52,545 bases of DNA from Candidatus Methanocrinis natronophilus (GTDB taxonomy: Archaea; Halobacteriota; Methanosarcinia; Methanotrichales; Methanotrichaceae), in assembly GCA_029167045.1 (NCBI GenBank), contig JARFPK010000014.1, forward strand, positions 1 through 52,545, written 5' to 3'. Made by a program: the position numbers and the translations under genes. The stretch's first letter is position 1; each line of letters begins with the position of its first letter. A model generated the notes under the pieces. The model was not told where the DNA came from. It saw only the letters and a list, made by a program, of their open reading frames with translations, and did no database searches. This document shows positions 8,534 to 17,091 of this stretch, piece after piece.

Positions 8534-9628
8534 TCAGAAACGCCGCACCTTCCTGAGATCTCCTCCGGCGGCTCTCTTGACACCGGTGACGATATCTTCT
8601 ATCCCGAGCCCCTCCATGGAGATCCGATCCCCTCCTCCGAAGATCTCCTCCTTCACCCTGATGCCGATCAGGTCGTCGCATCCTGCAGAGACCTCTATCA
8701 CCACGCTCCCCTTTGGCGCCGCCGTCCTTTCGCAGAGATGGTCCAAATCGCCGTCTACGACGCCGACTATTGGAATCCCGAGCCTCGATAGGATATCTCC
8801 GGCGATGGCGGTGGTGTCGTCGCCAACTGTTACGGCCACCATCGCCCCGTCGGCCCTCTCGAAGGCCTCCTCCGCGGCATGATCGATGAGGACCGCATCC
8901 ACGCCCCGTTTCGATGCCGACCTCGGGACTTTCCTCGTCCTCCTAATCTCTCCGGTCCTCAGAATAGCCTTCTCGAGATCTAAGGATGGTAATTTCTCGA
9001 CGCCGTGGAGCTTTAACTGAGCCCCGGAGATGTCCACTATCTTACCGTCCTCGGTCGATATCTCCACCTTCTCCTGGAGGGCGGTGCCGACGACCATCCC
9101 ATTGACAGTTATCTTCTCTCCCGGGACCGCCCCCTCCATCCGCCTCCTGACCGTCCCCCCCGAGGTATCCAACCTGGAGGGCGGCCTGGGCGGATCCACC
9201 AGCTCCAGCTCAAGAACGGCGGCTAGCTTCTCGGCGATCCCGGCCCCCTCCCCTGCCAGGTGGGTGATATACCCTCCCCCATAGTCTGCGATGAGGAGGG
9301 GCTTATTAGGCCTCGCCCTCGCCGCCACCATAGCGCCGAAGGCGAGGCCCGTCTCCCTCGTCTTGGCATAGTTGAGGAGGAGGACGAAGTCGCACGCCCC
9401 CTCGAGCCTCTTCACCGACCGGCTAGGCAGCTCCCTGCTGGATATCTCGATCCGGTCCTCCAGGGACCCGTCGATGACGGCAGCCCTCCCCATCGTCCCT
9501 CCCAGGACGGCGGTGACGGTGCCGAGGTCAGAGAGACGGTCTATCGCCATCTCTGCAAACCCCAAGTCCACCACCTCGGGACCGTGGACGACGACCCCGA
9601 TCTCATCCACCGCTTTCGACGCTCTCAT
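8534..9628 (-). CDS. DUF2117 family protein (methanogen-conserved, function unknown)
   Basis: A 364-residue protein that starts with EIGVVVHGPEVVDLGFAEM, the characteristic opening of the methanogen-restricted DUF2117 family. An internal TVGDDTTAIAGDILSRLGIP segment and a C-terminal GSVVIEVSAGCDDLIG are also recognisable. No catalytic motif I can name and no membrane segment is seen. It is the last gene of a four-gene minus-strand run; its start overlaps the end of the DUF2098 gene by 26 bases, which implies translational coupling. The phylogenetic restriction of both families suggests a methanogen-specific role, but no reaction is assigned. The start could be GTG a few codons downstream (VDEIGVV). 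Confidence 0.75.
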   Translation of the reverse strand: MRASKAVDEIGVVVHGPEVVDLGFAEMAIDRLSDLGTVTAVLGGTMGRAAVIDGSLEDRIEISSRELPSRSVKRLEGACDFVLLLNYAKTRETGLAFGAMVAARARPNKPLLIADYGGGYITHLAGEGAGIAEKLAAVLELELVDPPRPPSRLDTSGGTVRRRMEGAVPGEKITVNGMVVGTALQEKVEISTEDGKIVDISGAQLKLHGVEKLPSLDLEKAILRTGEIRRTRKVPRSASKRGVDAVLIDHAAEEAFERADGAMVAVTVGDDTTAIAGDILSRLGIPIVGVVDGDLDHLCERTAAPKGSVVIEVSAGCDDLIGIRVKEEIFGGGDRISMEGLGIEDIVTGVKRAAGGDLRKVRRF

Positions 9629-9887
9629 CCTCCATCTTCACCGATCTCATCCTCTCCTCTTCAGCCTTCATCCTATCTTCCATCTCCTCCAGGCTCCGGC
9701 CTCCGATCTCCCTCCTCTCGGGCAGCCTATCGATCGGCTCCAGCCGGGAGAGGTGGTAGTAGAGCCCCGTCGAATCGAGGAGCGCCCACCTCTCACCATC
9801 ATCCTCGGTCTTGAGGACCCTGACCGTCCCTACCGTCCCGGTGCCGGAGTACCTGACGATCGACCCTTCCCTGATCTCCTCTGACAT
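9603..9887 (-). CDS. DUF2098 family small protein
   Basis: A 94-residue protein beginning MSEEIREGSIVRYSGTGTVG, with WALLDSTGLYYHLSRLEPI following. This is the compact beta-rich pattern of the methanogen DUF2098 family, a small-barrel-like sequence. The C-terminal third is highly charged (EEMEDRMKAEEER). I chose ATG 9887, preceded by GAGGTGG; a GTG at 9905 that overlaps the upstream stop as GTGA is an equally legal alternative and would add six residues. Its end overlaps the DUF2117 start, so the two are probably translated together. Function is unknown. The small-barrel look could mean nucleic-acid or protein binding, but that is inference. Confidence 0.7.
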   Translation of the reverse strand: MSEEIREGSIVRYSGTGTVGTVRVLKTEDDGERWALLDSTGLYYHLSRLEPIDRLPERREIGGRSLEEMEDRMKAEEERMRSVKMEDESVESGG

Positions 9888-9901
9888 CGTCGCGCACCAC
9901 C

Positions 9902-10357
9902 TCACAATAGCTTCTCCGTCATCACTTCCCCTGTGAAGTTCTTAACCTCTGCCCCCCCGGGGGCGGAGAGGATCTCGACCCCTTCGAGATCTCTGGTCCC
10001 GCAAAGGACATCCTGCTCGGGGTGGGTCCCGGGCTGGACGTCGCACCTTATCCTCGTCCTCTCCCCCACGGAGACGACGATCTTCAGCCTAGACGAAGCG
10101 GGATGGCCCTTCCTCAGAACGATCAGGGGTGAGCTCATCTCCCTGATCAAAAAAAGGGTGCATTTTAGACCCCTCCTGGCCTTCTCCCCCACCTCGAAGG
10201 TGGAGGCGACGAGGAGGTCGTGATCATCGGTGAAGATCACGATCTCTTCCTCCTCCTTATCGAGATAAAAGGAGTGGCCGAGGGTCCTCACCAGGGCTAA
10301 AGTCCCCCTCCACCCGGAGAGATAGGCGATCTCGTCGTCTCTCAGAGGGATCTTCAT
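9902..10357 (-). CDS. Conserved-looking hypothetical protein in the DUF2117 operon
   Basis: A 151-residue soluble protein I do not recognise. It starts MKIPLRDDEIAYLSGWRGTL and contains an alternating hydrophobic pattern with TFEVGEKARRGLKCTLF and IVVSVGERTRIRCDVQPG, which suggests a beta-rich fold. There are two cysteines and no obvious metal motif. Codon and base usage match its neighbours. The zinc-ribbon gene ends eight bases upstream and DUF2098 follows with at most a four-base overlap, so it belongs to the same operon. No function should be inferred beyond association with the methanogen-specific DUF2117/DUF2098 pair. Confidence 0.65.
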   Translation of the reverse strand: MKIPLRDDEIAYLSGWRGTLALVRTLGHSFYLDKEEEEIVIFTDDHDLLVASTFEVGEKARRGLKCTLFLIREMSSPLIVLRKGHPASSRLKIVVSVGERTRIRCDVQPGTHPEQDVLCGTRDLEGVEILSAPGGAEVKNFTGEVMTEKLL

Positions 10358-10364
10358 ATTCTCA

Positions 10365-10520
10365 TCACTCAGCAGCCTTCACGTCTCTTGATTGACAGGA
10401 AGGACATCGCGGCTTTCTGCCCATGCCCTTGAACTTGTTTCCGCAGTCCTGGCATATGTAGCCCTTTGACGCGATCGATTCTACGTCGCCGATTTCAGGT
10501 CCGCCTCCAACGGTACACAT
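10365..10520 (-). CDS. Small zinc-ribbon protein, first gene of the DUF2117 operon
   Basis: A 51-residue protein read directly from the sequence: ATG at 10520, stop at 10365, behind a near-perfect ribosome site TAAGGAGGTGAT eight bases upstream. It reads MCTVGGGPEIGDVESIASKG, then YICQDCGNKFKGMGRKPRCP and SCQSRDVKAAE. CxxC at 23-26 pairs with CxxC at 39-42, a rubredoxin-like zinc ribbon that also resembles the zinc knuckles of archaeal transcription and translation factors. The strong ribosome site and the eight-base gap to the next gene make this a real gene that a length cut-off would miss. It leads the four-gene operon and is divergent from the photolyase. Its partner and nucleic-acid target are unknown. 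Confidence 0.85.
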   Translation of the reverse strand: MCTVGGGPEIGDVESIASKGYICQDCGNKFKGMGRKPRCPSCQSRDVKAAE

Positions 10521-10720
10521 GGGACTATCACCTCCTTATATTCTATTCCCAGCGGCTCTTATTTAAAAGAGGTGGATGCGAGGGAGAAATCGATCATTTA
10601 TCAGACTATTGCGGCCAGCCCCTCCGGGATCGCGGATCTGCTCTTCTCCGCCATATTGATAAAGTTTCTGCAATATCCTACATCTTATATCAGACTATCC
10701 CCAGAAGGAGGAGATCTATC

Positions 10721-12067
10721 ATGGATTCGGATAGGGTAAGGGTATTAAAAGAGGGTCGCGATAAGGAGGGGCCGGTCGTCTACTGGATGAGCCGGGACCA
10801 GAGGGCGAGGGAGAACTGGGCCCTCTCCTTCGCCCAGGATCTGGCAATAAAGAGGAGGTCGCCCCTGGCGGTGGTCTTCTCCGTAGCAGAGGAGTTCCTC
10901 GGAGCCGCCATCCGGCAGTACGGTTTCATGCTCCGGGGGCTTCAGGAGGTGGAGACGGCCCTGGAAGAGAAGGGGATACCATTTATCCTCATCCGAGGCG
11001 ACCCCGGGGAGGCGGTCTGCAGATTTGCCGAGGAGGAGGCGGTCTCGGACCTGGTCACCGACTTCTCGCCCCTGGCTACCAAGAGGGTGTGGACCGAGAA
11101 GGTCGTCGAGAGGCTGGACGCCTCCATCTTCGAGGTGGACGCTCATAACATCGTACCCTGCTGGCGGGCGTCGCCGAAGCAGGAGTACGCCGCCAGGACC
11201 TTCCGGCCGAAGCTGAAACGGCTTCTCTCCCAGTTCTGCGGCGAGATCCCCGAGATCCGGGTTCATCCCCATCCCGGGAAGATCGGCGAAGGGGCGGAGT
11301 GGGACCGTCTCCTCCAAGACCTGAACCTCGACCGGTCCGTCCCCGAGGTGGAATGGATAACGCCCGGAGAGAGGGCCGCCATGGTGGCCCTGGACGGATT
11401 TCTCAGAGAGAAGCTCCCCCTTTACGATCGGGACCGTAACGATCCGACCCTCGACGGCCAGTCGAACCTCTCGCCTTACCTCCACTTCGGCCAGATCTCG
11501 GCCGCGAGGGTCGCCCTTGAGGTCTATCGGGCCGACGCCGATCCGAGATCCAGGGCCGCCTTCCTGGAGGAGCTGGTGGTTAGAAGGGAGCTGTCGGATA
11601 ACTTCTGTCTTTATAATTCGAGATATGACTCCTTTGAGGCCTTCCCCGACTGGGCGAAGAAGACCCTCAACGATCACCGCGCCGACCCCCGGGAATACCT
11701 CTACCACCGGGAGGATCTGGAGAGGGCGGCTACTCACGACGACCTCTGGAACGCCGCCCAGAAGGAGATGGTCCTCCGGGGGAAGATGCACGGCTATATG
11801 AGGATGTACTGGGCGAAGAAGATTCTGGAGTGGACCGAGTCTCCCGAGGAGGCCCTGAGGACCGCCATATATCTCAACGACAGGTACGAGCTGGATGGAA
11901 GAGACCCAAACGGCTACACGGGGATAGCCTGGTCGATCGGAGGGGTCCACGACCGGGCCTGGGGTGAGAGGGAGGTCTTCGGGAAGGTGAGGTACATGAG
12001 CTATAGAGGGGCGAGGTCGAAGTTCGATGTCGATTCTTATGTCGAACGGGTCGCCTCTCTGGGCTGA
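10721..12067 (+). CDS. phrB: Class II CPD DNA photolyase
   Basis: A 448-residue flavoprotein that splits cyclobutane pyrimidine dimers with blue light. Class II features are present: an N-terminal photolyase alpha/beta domain with YWMSRDQRARENWAL, the QSNLSPYLHFGQIS segment of the FAD domain, and the C-terminal ELDGRDPNGYTGIAWSIGGV and DRAWGEREVFGKVRYMSY region. Length matches class II enzymes (about 440-470). ATG 10721 follows AGAAGGAGGAG. An open frame continues upstream to 10466 but crosses the divergent zinc-ribbon gene and does not look like protein. Class II enzymes are known in Methanosarcina. The gene is a single transcription unit. Confidence 0.93.
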   Translation: MDSDRVRVLKEGRDKEGPVVYWMSRDQRARENWALSFAQDLAIKRRSPLAVVFSVAEEFLGAAIRQYGFMLRGLQEVETALEEKGIPFILIRGDPGEAVCRFAEEEAVSDLVTDFSPLATKRVWTEKVVERLDASIFEVDAHNIVPCWRASPKQEYAARTFRPKLKRLLSQFCGEIPEIRVHPHPGKIGEGAEWDRLLQDLNLDRSVPEVEWITPGERAAMVALDGFLREKLPLYDRDRNDPTLDGQSNLSPYLHFGQISAARVALEVYRADADPRSRAAFLEELVVRRELSDNFCLYNSRYDSFEAFPDWAKKTLNDHRADPREYLYHREDLERAATHDDLWNAAQKEMVLRGKMHGYMRMYWAKKILEWTESPEEALRTAIYLNDRYELDGRDPNGYTGIAWSIGGVHDRAWGEREVFGKVRYMSYRGARSKFDVDSYVERVASLG

Positions 12068-12155
12068 TCCATCTCCCATATGCTTCCCAAGGCGTATTTT
12101 TGATGGAGAGTGATAAAGGCGAAGACCCATTATAACATTTGAAAGAGGGGGGCCT

Positions 12156-13325
12156 TCAGCAGGCTTGAAGGACCACCTCAGAGTAGAAAAAGACCGCATC
12201 GCCCATGGAATCGACCCCCGAGATGGAGACGTGGTTGGACGGGGGGACCGATATATCCGTCTCAGGGAGGATGCCTTCCCTTGTGAGGTTCAGGCTCTCC
12301 TTTGGCATGAGGGTTGCGTTGATGGCGAGGGGACCGCCGATGGAGTCGTTCAGGTGAAGCACTTCTATCAAAAAGTCTCCGACGTTCTCGATCTGGTAGA
12401 TGAAGGCTACGACTTCACCCGCCTCGGCGCATTCCTGCTGGGGTATTACTTCAAGGGAGAGCCCCCGGGAGGAGATGAGGTTGACGTTCGCGGCTGCCGA
12501 TGCGATGGCGGTCTTCCCCTGGAAGTCTGAGCCTGTTACCCGGACGGTGTCTTTCAGGGGTCCGGGGAGGTGTTCATCTCCGACGGCGAAGCTCGCGACC
12601 GCCGAGGCGACCTCCCCGGGGTTGAGAGAGGACTTATCGAGGGGGACGGTCCCGACCCTCGAATCGACGAGGACGAGCCCCTGGATAGGTACTTTCCCCA
12701 CGTTGGCGACCCGGTAGCTCCTCGTCACCAGGGCCCCCACCTCGGCGAAGCAATCCTGGGGGAGGACGGCGAGGGCGAGGGAGGGGGTCCGGTCAGCGAG
12801 GCCGCCGAAGGTGATCTGTTGCTGGATATCAAAATTGCCGGTGAAGACCCTCTGAGATGAGATATCCGATGCGAAGATCTGGTGGGATTTGGAGGTAGTT
12901 ATGTAGGTGCCGTTGAAGCTGAGTTTGGTATCGGTCCCGACGAGCTGAGACCCCATGGAGGTCGTCTCCACCTTCTCCATCTGGTGAGCGCTGAAGGCCT
13001 CCTGGATTGTAATCTTTCCCCCGTCTAAGGAAGACCCCTTCTCGATACGCTTCACCCCGACCAGCGGGACCTCCCCGGTGTAGGAGAGGCTGAACGTCCG
13101 AGGAGAGACTCCCCTCTCAAGGTCCGGGCTTCCTCTTCCGGGACGGCCCATCTCGAGGCTTCCGTCCCCTGCCAGGGTGGTGTGATGTTCAAACTCGTTG
13201 ATCCGATCGACGACGGACCTACTGATATCGATGGCTCCGGTGCCGGATACCCATCCGGCGACGGGGCCGGAAGAGACAAACAGTACGACTCCCAGGATTA
13301 AGAATACAAGACCCCTTCCCTTCAT
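12156..13325 (-). CDS. Secreted protein with repeated beta-sandwich (COG1361/DUF11-like) segments
   Basis: A 389-residue exported protein. The signal peptide is MKGRGLVFLILGVVLFVSSG followed by VAG. Two similar segments of about 100 residues occur near 210-300 and 300-389, each with a Cys-containing start (DCFAEVGALVTRSYRVANVG; ECAEAGEVVAFIYQIENVG), an asparagine-valine-glycine turn and V-D-S or N-D-S strands. That is the pattern of CARDB/DUF11-like adhesive repeats of archaeal surface proteins. No membrane anchor or sortase-type tail is seen. I took ATG 13325; a TTG two codons upstream is also in frame. The next gene upstream on the same strand is also secreted, so both are probably cell-envelope proteins. 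No enzyme function is suggested. Confidence 0.65.
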   Translation of the reverse strand: MKGRGLVFLILGVVLFVSSGPVAGWVSGTGAIDISRSVVDRINEFEHHTTLAGDGSLEMGRPGRGSPDLERGVSPRTFSLSYTGEVPLVGVKRIEKGSSLDGGKITIQEAFSAHQMEKVETTSMGSQLVGTDTKLSFNGTYITTSKSHQIFASDISSQRVFTGNFDIQQQITFGGLADRTPSLALAVLPQDCFAEVGALVTRSYRVANVGKVPIQGLVLVDSRVGTVPLDKSSLNPGEVASAVASFAVGDEHLPGPLKDTVRVTGSDFQGKTAIASAAANVNLISSRGLSLEVIPQQECAEAGEVVAFIYQIENVGDFLIEVLHLNDSIGGPLAINATLMPKESLNLTREGILPETDISVPPSNHVSISGVDSMGDAVFFYSEVVLQAC

Positions 13326-13461
13326 GCCCAATTCTTCTTCTCTGATTCCTTAATATGATGACGGTATGGGTCATCGAGATCGGATTCAGCTGAAGAATAA
13401 AGAGTTAAGGAGTTCAGGAGATCTTCCTCTGAAGAGATCTCCTGAGTTAATGGCGGTCCTC

Positions 13462-14454
13462 TCATCCCATTCCGCCAAATAAGTAAACGGCGGTGCCGGG
13501 CTCCACCTGCAGTATGTGAGTAGAGCGCCGCTCGTAGAACTTGGGCTTCACGTAGTTGAACTCCCCGTCCCAGACCCTAATGGTGTGCCACTGGCCTCCG
13601 GCGACATTCAGCTTGAATATCCCGTCGAGGGCGTCGCCGCCCTGCCCGTCGGTCCCGACATAGTTGTCGTTGAGGTAGACGTCGTAGCCCCTCATCCTCT
13701 GGGACTGGATGGTGATGGAGACGTCACCGCTCGTCGGTATAGGTATCCTGGGTTCAGGGGCAACCGTCCCCATCGGCGGGATGGTGGGGGATGTAGCGGG
13801 GGCGGCATAGGGGAGCCATTCTGGCCCGACGTCGATGACCACGACATTGCTTGGCAGGTTGTCGGCGACGAAGAACAAGACGTATCTGCCCACCTCACCG
13901 GCGAAGAAGCCCAATCTGTTATATTTTCCGAAGGCATGTTGGGTGACCCTTGCGCCGCTGGAGGGGGAGATTTCGTAGAAATCGGCCGCCCCACCTGCAG
14001 GAGTGCTGACGACGATCTGAAGCCAGGTCCCAACGGGGCAGGCCGCATACCTGGTCCAGGCCATCTCGCCTTCGATCCAGAGCTCGTTAGACCCGGCATA
14101 TATCCCGGAGGCGATGTACTCGGAGTAAGGCAACGTCTGCCATCCGAAGTTGAGGACCGATGGTTCGTTTCCAGTTATCGCGAAGGCAGCAGGACCCCGG
14201 TCAGGAGTTAGAACCTCCTCCTCGGTGAAGTAGTACTGGAGATATTGGCTGTATATAAACCCGGAGCCCGAGCTGGAGCCGTAGGCTACGGAGGATCCGG
14301 ATCTCCCTAGGGAACCGCCGAGGGCGTAGTTGAGGTAGTCCTGGCCCCAGGTCTCGTCTACGTAAGGGCCTTCGTCGGAGCTCCCGACAGCCTGAGATAA
14401 GCCCAGGCATAGAAATATAGCAATTAAGGCTATTGCCCCACTCCTCTGTTTCAT
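13462..14454 (-). CDS. Secreted protein of unknown function
   Basis: A 330-residue protein with a clear signal peptide (KQRSGAIALIAIFLCLGLSQ, then AVGS). The mature part is rich in Gly, Ser and Tyr (SLGRSGSSVAYGSSSGSGF), then carries Trp/Tyr-rich beta-sheet-like sequence. A proline/threonine linker sits near residue 225-240. A C-terminal domain contains YDVYLNDNYVGTDGQGGDAL and LNVAGGQWHTIRVWDGEF, which resembles a carbohydrate-binding or PEGA-like surface module. ATG 14454 follows AGGTG; upstream in-frame sequence is outside any signal peptide. I do not recognise the family. A place in the envelope or sheath is plausible from the signal peptide alone. Confidence 0.6.
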   Translation of the reverse strand: MKQRSGAIALIAIFLCLGLSQAVGSSDEGPYVDETWGQDYLNYALGGSLGRSGSSVAYGSSSGSGFIYSQYLQYYFTEEEVLTPDRGPAAFAITGNEPSVLNFGWQTLPYSEYIASGIYAGSNELWIEGEMAWTRYAACPVGTWLQIVVSTPAGGAADFYEISPSSGARVTQHAFGKYNRLGFFAGEVGRYVLFFVADNLPSNVVVIDVGPEWLPYAAPATSPTIPPMGTVAPEPRIPIPTSGDVSITIQSQRMRGYDVYLNDNYVGTDGQGGDALDGIFKLNVAGGQWHTIRVWDGEFNYVKPKFYERRSTHILQVEPGTAVYLFGGMG

Positions 14455-14526
14455 GAATAACACCTGGGTTTGGAGAGGATCTGGAGGATAGTAAAGATTT
14501 TGGTGGTGAAACTCCATCCTCATCTC

Positions 14527-15213
14527 ATGCCAGCTCCCCTATACCCTCAACAGAAGCGCCTGGATGGTGGTGGTCGAAAGGAGGATCTCCTCGCCTGGGA
14601 CCGACAGTATGGGGAGAAAGGGAGGATCTGGCGGGGCGCTCCGGCGAAGATACCAGACCTTCCAGCGGGCTCCAGGGTCCTGGAGCTGGGCTGCGGAAAC
14701 GGGAAGACCCTGGCGGCGATGCTGAGACGGCCCTGGCGGGTGACGGCCCTGGACATTTCGACTCTGGCTTTGAGGCTGGGAAGGGATTCTTCAAAAGATC
14801 GGCACCACCCTGCTGGCCCCGATTTCGTCGCGGCGGATGCGGTCCACCTCCCCTTCCGGGATGGGGGCTTCGACGCCGTCATCGCCTTCCACGTCCTCGG
14901 CCACCTCCGAGAGATAGATCGGCGCAGGGCTGCGGCGGAGGCGGCCCGGGTCCTGAGGGGAGGAGGGCAGCTCTTCTTCCTCGAGTTCGGGGTCGATGAC
15001 ATGAGGGCGGGGAAAGGGGAGGTGGTGGAGGCGATGACCTTTCGGCGGGGCGGGGGGGTCGTCACCCACTACTTCTCCGAGGGTGAGGTCATCGAGCTCT
15101 TCGATATCCTCAGACTCACCTCCATGATTACCGATAGGCGGCTCACCAGAATAAGGGGTGTCGATCACCTCCGATCTGAGGTGGCAGCGGAGTTCATTAA
15201 GCAGGAGGGCTGA
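14527..15213 (+). CDS. Class I SAM-dependent methyltransferase next to comF
   Basis: A 228-residue protein. Motif I is SRVLELGCGNGKTLAAML (about 48-65), followed by VTALDIS, a D-A-V-H-L-P-F acidic loop and FDAVIAFHVLGHL (motif IV), the standard order of the methyltransferase fold. Its substrate is unknown. It ends nine bases before the ComF start, so the two are probably one transcript, and a role in or near coenzyme M metabolism is possible but unproven. The start is uncertain: ATG 14527 has no clear ribosome site, while TTG or GTG codons at 14500-14503 lie 12 bases or more after GGAGG. Confidence 0.7.
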   Translation: MPAPLYPQQKRLDGGGRKEDLLAWDRQYGEKGRIWRGAPAKIPDLPAGSRVLELGCGNGKTLAAMLRRPWRVTALDISTLALRLGRDSSKDRHHPAGPDFVAADAVHLPFRDGGFDAVIAFHVLGHLREIDRRRAAAEAARVLRGGGQLFFLEFGVDDMRAGKGEVVEAMTFRRGGGVVTHYFSEGEVIELFDILRLTSMITDRRLTRIRGVDHLRSEVAAEFIKQEG

Positions 15214-15222
15214 GGAGGGATC

Positions 15223-16494
15223 ATGAGCCGCACCCTCTCTGAGATCCAGGCTAAGGTGGACCGGGGCGAGGCGGTCGTCCTCACAGCCAAAGAGGTGGGA
15301 GAGATCCTCGACGGCGAAGTAGTCCTCACCCTCGAGGATGTGGACGTGGTGACCTGCGCCACCAGGGCTGTCATGAGCGGGACCTACGCCGTCTTCTCCT
15401 TCCCCGTGGCCCCTCCCGGCACCTTCCGGCGGGCTACGGGGGTATGGCTCAACGGCGTCCCAGCGGTGGTCGGTCCCTGCCCCAACGAGCGGCTGGGAGT
15501 CCTGGACCTGATCGTCTTCGGGACGGCGGCGAGCCGGGAGGAGTCTAGGGACGGCGGAGGCCACCTCTTCCGGGACCTGGTGGAGGGCGAAGAGGTGCGG
15601 GTCGAGGTGGAGACGGAGGGAGGTGGCGACCTCGATCTGGATCTCTCCCTCGCCGATATGCCTACGGCGAGGCTCTTTGGGACCCGCCACTCTTTCAAGA
15701 ACTACTCCGCCTTCGTCAACCCCAGCGAGGAGAGGGTCGCCACCATCTTCCACGCCACCACCTTCGATCCCTGCTGGCGCGGCGCCTCCGTCTCGGGGTG
15801 CGGCCGCCTAAACCCCCTGGAGAACGACCCCCTCCTGGATACGATAGGGGTCGGGACGAGGGTCCTGATCAACGGCGCTGAGGGGTTCGTCCTGGGGAGG
15901 GGGACGAGATCCTCTCCCGATCGGCCGAACCTCTCGGGGTACGCGGATATGCACGGGATGGACCCCGAGTACATGGGGGGCTTCAGAACATCCGCCGGCC
16001 CCGAGTGCATATCGTCGTGGGCGGTCGCCATACCGGTATTGAGGGAGGAGATCCTGGAGAGGGTGGCCGCCCCCGAGGAGGCGATACCCCTCCCGGTGAT
16101 GGACGTCGTCGCGAGGAAGGAGATCGGCCAAGCAACCTACGCCGACGTCTGGGAGGGGACGGACCTGGCGGTCAGCTTCGAACCCGGGGAGTGCAAGAGG
16201 TGCACCGCCTGCCGCCCCGAGGCGATCTGCCCGACGGGGGCTATCGGCTTCAAAGATTGGAGACCCACCCTCGACAGGAGGAGGTGCTTCAACTGTGGCC
16301 TCTGTGCCACCTCCTGTGCCGGAGACGTCTTCAGAGCCCGCCTCGGATCCCTCCGCTTCGCGGGGCGGGAGGTCCCGATCGTCGTGCGGCAGTCCGACCG
16401 GCTTCGGGCCGAGAGGCTCGCCGAGGAGCTGAAGAGGAGGATAGTGGACGGCAGCTTCAGGATGACGGAGATGGCGGAGCGGATATCGCCATGA
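15223..16494 (+). CDS. comF: Methanogenesis marker 16 metalloprotein, likely ComF (sulfoacetaldehyde to coenzyme M)
   Basis: A 423-residue protein with two parts. Residues 1 to about 310 are a DUF39/COG1900 domain (TLSEIQAKVDRGEAVVLTAK at the start, VTCATRAVMSGTYA, NGVPAVVGPCPNERLG). The remainder is a two-cluster ferredoxin domain with CKRCTACRPEAICP and CFNCGLCATSCAG. This is the marker-16 architecture. A paralogue with CBS domains makes homocysteine from aspartate semialdehyde, and as I recall the marker-16 protein of Methanocaldococcus (MJ1681) was reported as ComF, which reductively thiolates sulfoacetaldehyde to coenzyme M. Its position beside comE supports this. Its last 38 bases overlap convergently with comE. 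The ribosome site GAGGAGGGATC precedes the ATG. Confidence 0.85.
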   Translation: MSRTLSEIQAKVDRGEAVVLTAKEVGEILDGEVVLTLEDVDVVTCATRAVMSGTYAVFSFPVAPPGTFRRATGVWLNGVPAVVGPCPNERLGVLDLIVFGTAASREESRDGGGHLFRDLVEGEEVRVEVETEGGGDLDLDLSLADMPTARLFGTRHSFKNYSAFVNPSEERVATIFHATTFDPCWRGASVSGCGRLNPLENDPLLDTIGVGTRVLINGAEGFVLGRGTRSSPDRPNLSGYADMHGMDPEYMGGFRTSAGPECISSWAVAIPVLREEILERVAAPEEAIPLPVMDVVARKEIGQATYADVWEGTDLAVSFEPGECKRCTACRPEAICPTGAIGFKDWRPTLDRRRCFNCGLCATSCAGDVFRARLGSLRFAGREVPIVVRQSDRLRAERLAEELKRRIVDGSFRMTEMAERISP

Positions 16495-17020
16495 ACTTCC
16501 CCATGATCTCCTCCGGGGATAGAGGAATCACACCAACCTCGGCGTTCCCTATCTCGACCTTGATGACGAGGACGCCCTTACCTTTCATGCAGCTTTGAAC
16601 CTCGGAGGCTGTGGTGGCGACCTTCACCTCGGAGACTCCCGCCCCCGACGCCACCGCCGCCAGGTCACTCCTCCGGGAGGTACAGGTCGGCTGAGATCCC
16701 GTCGATCCGTAGCATCCGTTGTCGAGGATGACTAGGAGGTAGTTCTCGTTCGCCTGGTCGGCGATGGTGGCGAGGCTCCCCAGGTTCATCAAGACGGAGC
16801 CGTCGCCGTCTATGGCGATCACCCGCCTCTTGGGCAGGGCGAGAGCGAGGCCCAGGCCGATGGAGGAGGCGAGGCCCATCGACCCCAGCATGTAAAAGTT
16901 GTTGGGGCGATCGCCGACGGCGTACAGCTCCCTCGACGGATAACCAATATTTCCCACCAAAAGGGCGCCCTGAGATTCGGCCTCCCGGGTGATGATGGTG
17001 ATCGCCTCGATCCTTCTCAT
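16457..17020 (-). CDS. comE: Sulfopyruvate decarboxylase, beta subunit
   Basis: A 187-residue thiamine-diphosphate-binding subunit. The TPP motif starts at GDGS (72-75) and ends near the NG pair at 101, with a MNLGSLATIA helix between. The N-terminal VGNIGYPSRELYAVGDRPNN segment is typical of ComE. With ComD it decarboxylates sulfopyruvate to sulfoacetaldehyde. Here the two subunits are separate genes, with a broken acylphosphatase-like gene between them, whereas Methanosarcina has them fused. The 3' end overlaps the convergent comF by 38 bases, so the two genes share coding DNA and their transcripts would be complementary there. Confidence 0.93.
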   Translation of the reverse strand: MRRIEAITIITREAESQGALLVGNIGYPSRELYAVGDRPNNFYMLGSMGLASSIGLGLALALPKRRVIAIDGDGSVLMNLGSLATIADQANENYLLVILDNGCYGSTGSQPTCTSRRSDLAAVASGAGVSEVKVATTASEVQSCMKGKGVLVIKVEIGNAEVGVIPLSPEEIMGKFMAISAPPSPSS

Positions 17021-17091
17021 AATACCGGCTCCTGATGGCTCAAATTGACTTCTGAAGACCTGGAGGCTGACATCCGTCTAAGGCTATCGTT

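Noticed and set aside
10466-10720. Upstream extension of the photolyase
   Set aside because: It crosses the divergent zinc-ribbon gene and promoter region and does not resemble class II photolyase N-termini.
10745-12199. A 484-codon open frame on minus opposite the photolyase
   Set aside because: It is an antisense shadow; the photolyase on plus has its full set of motifs.
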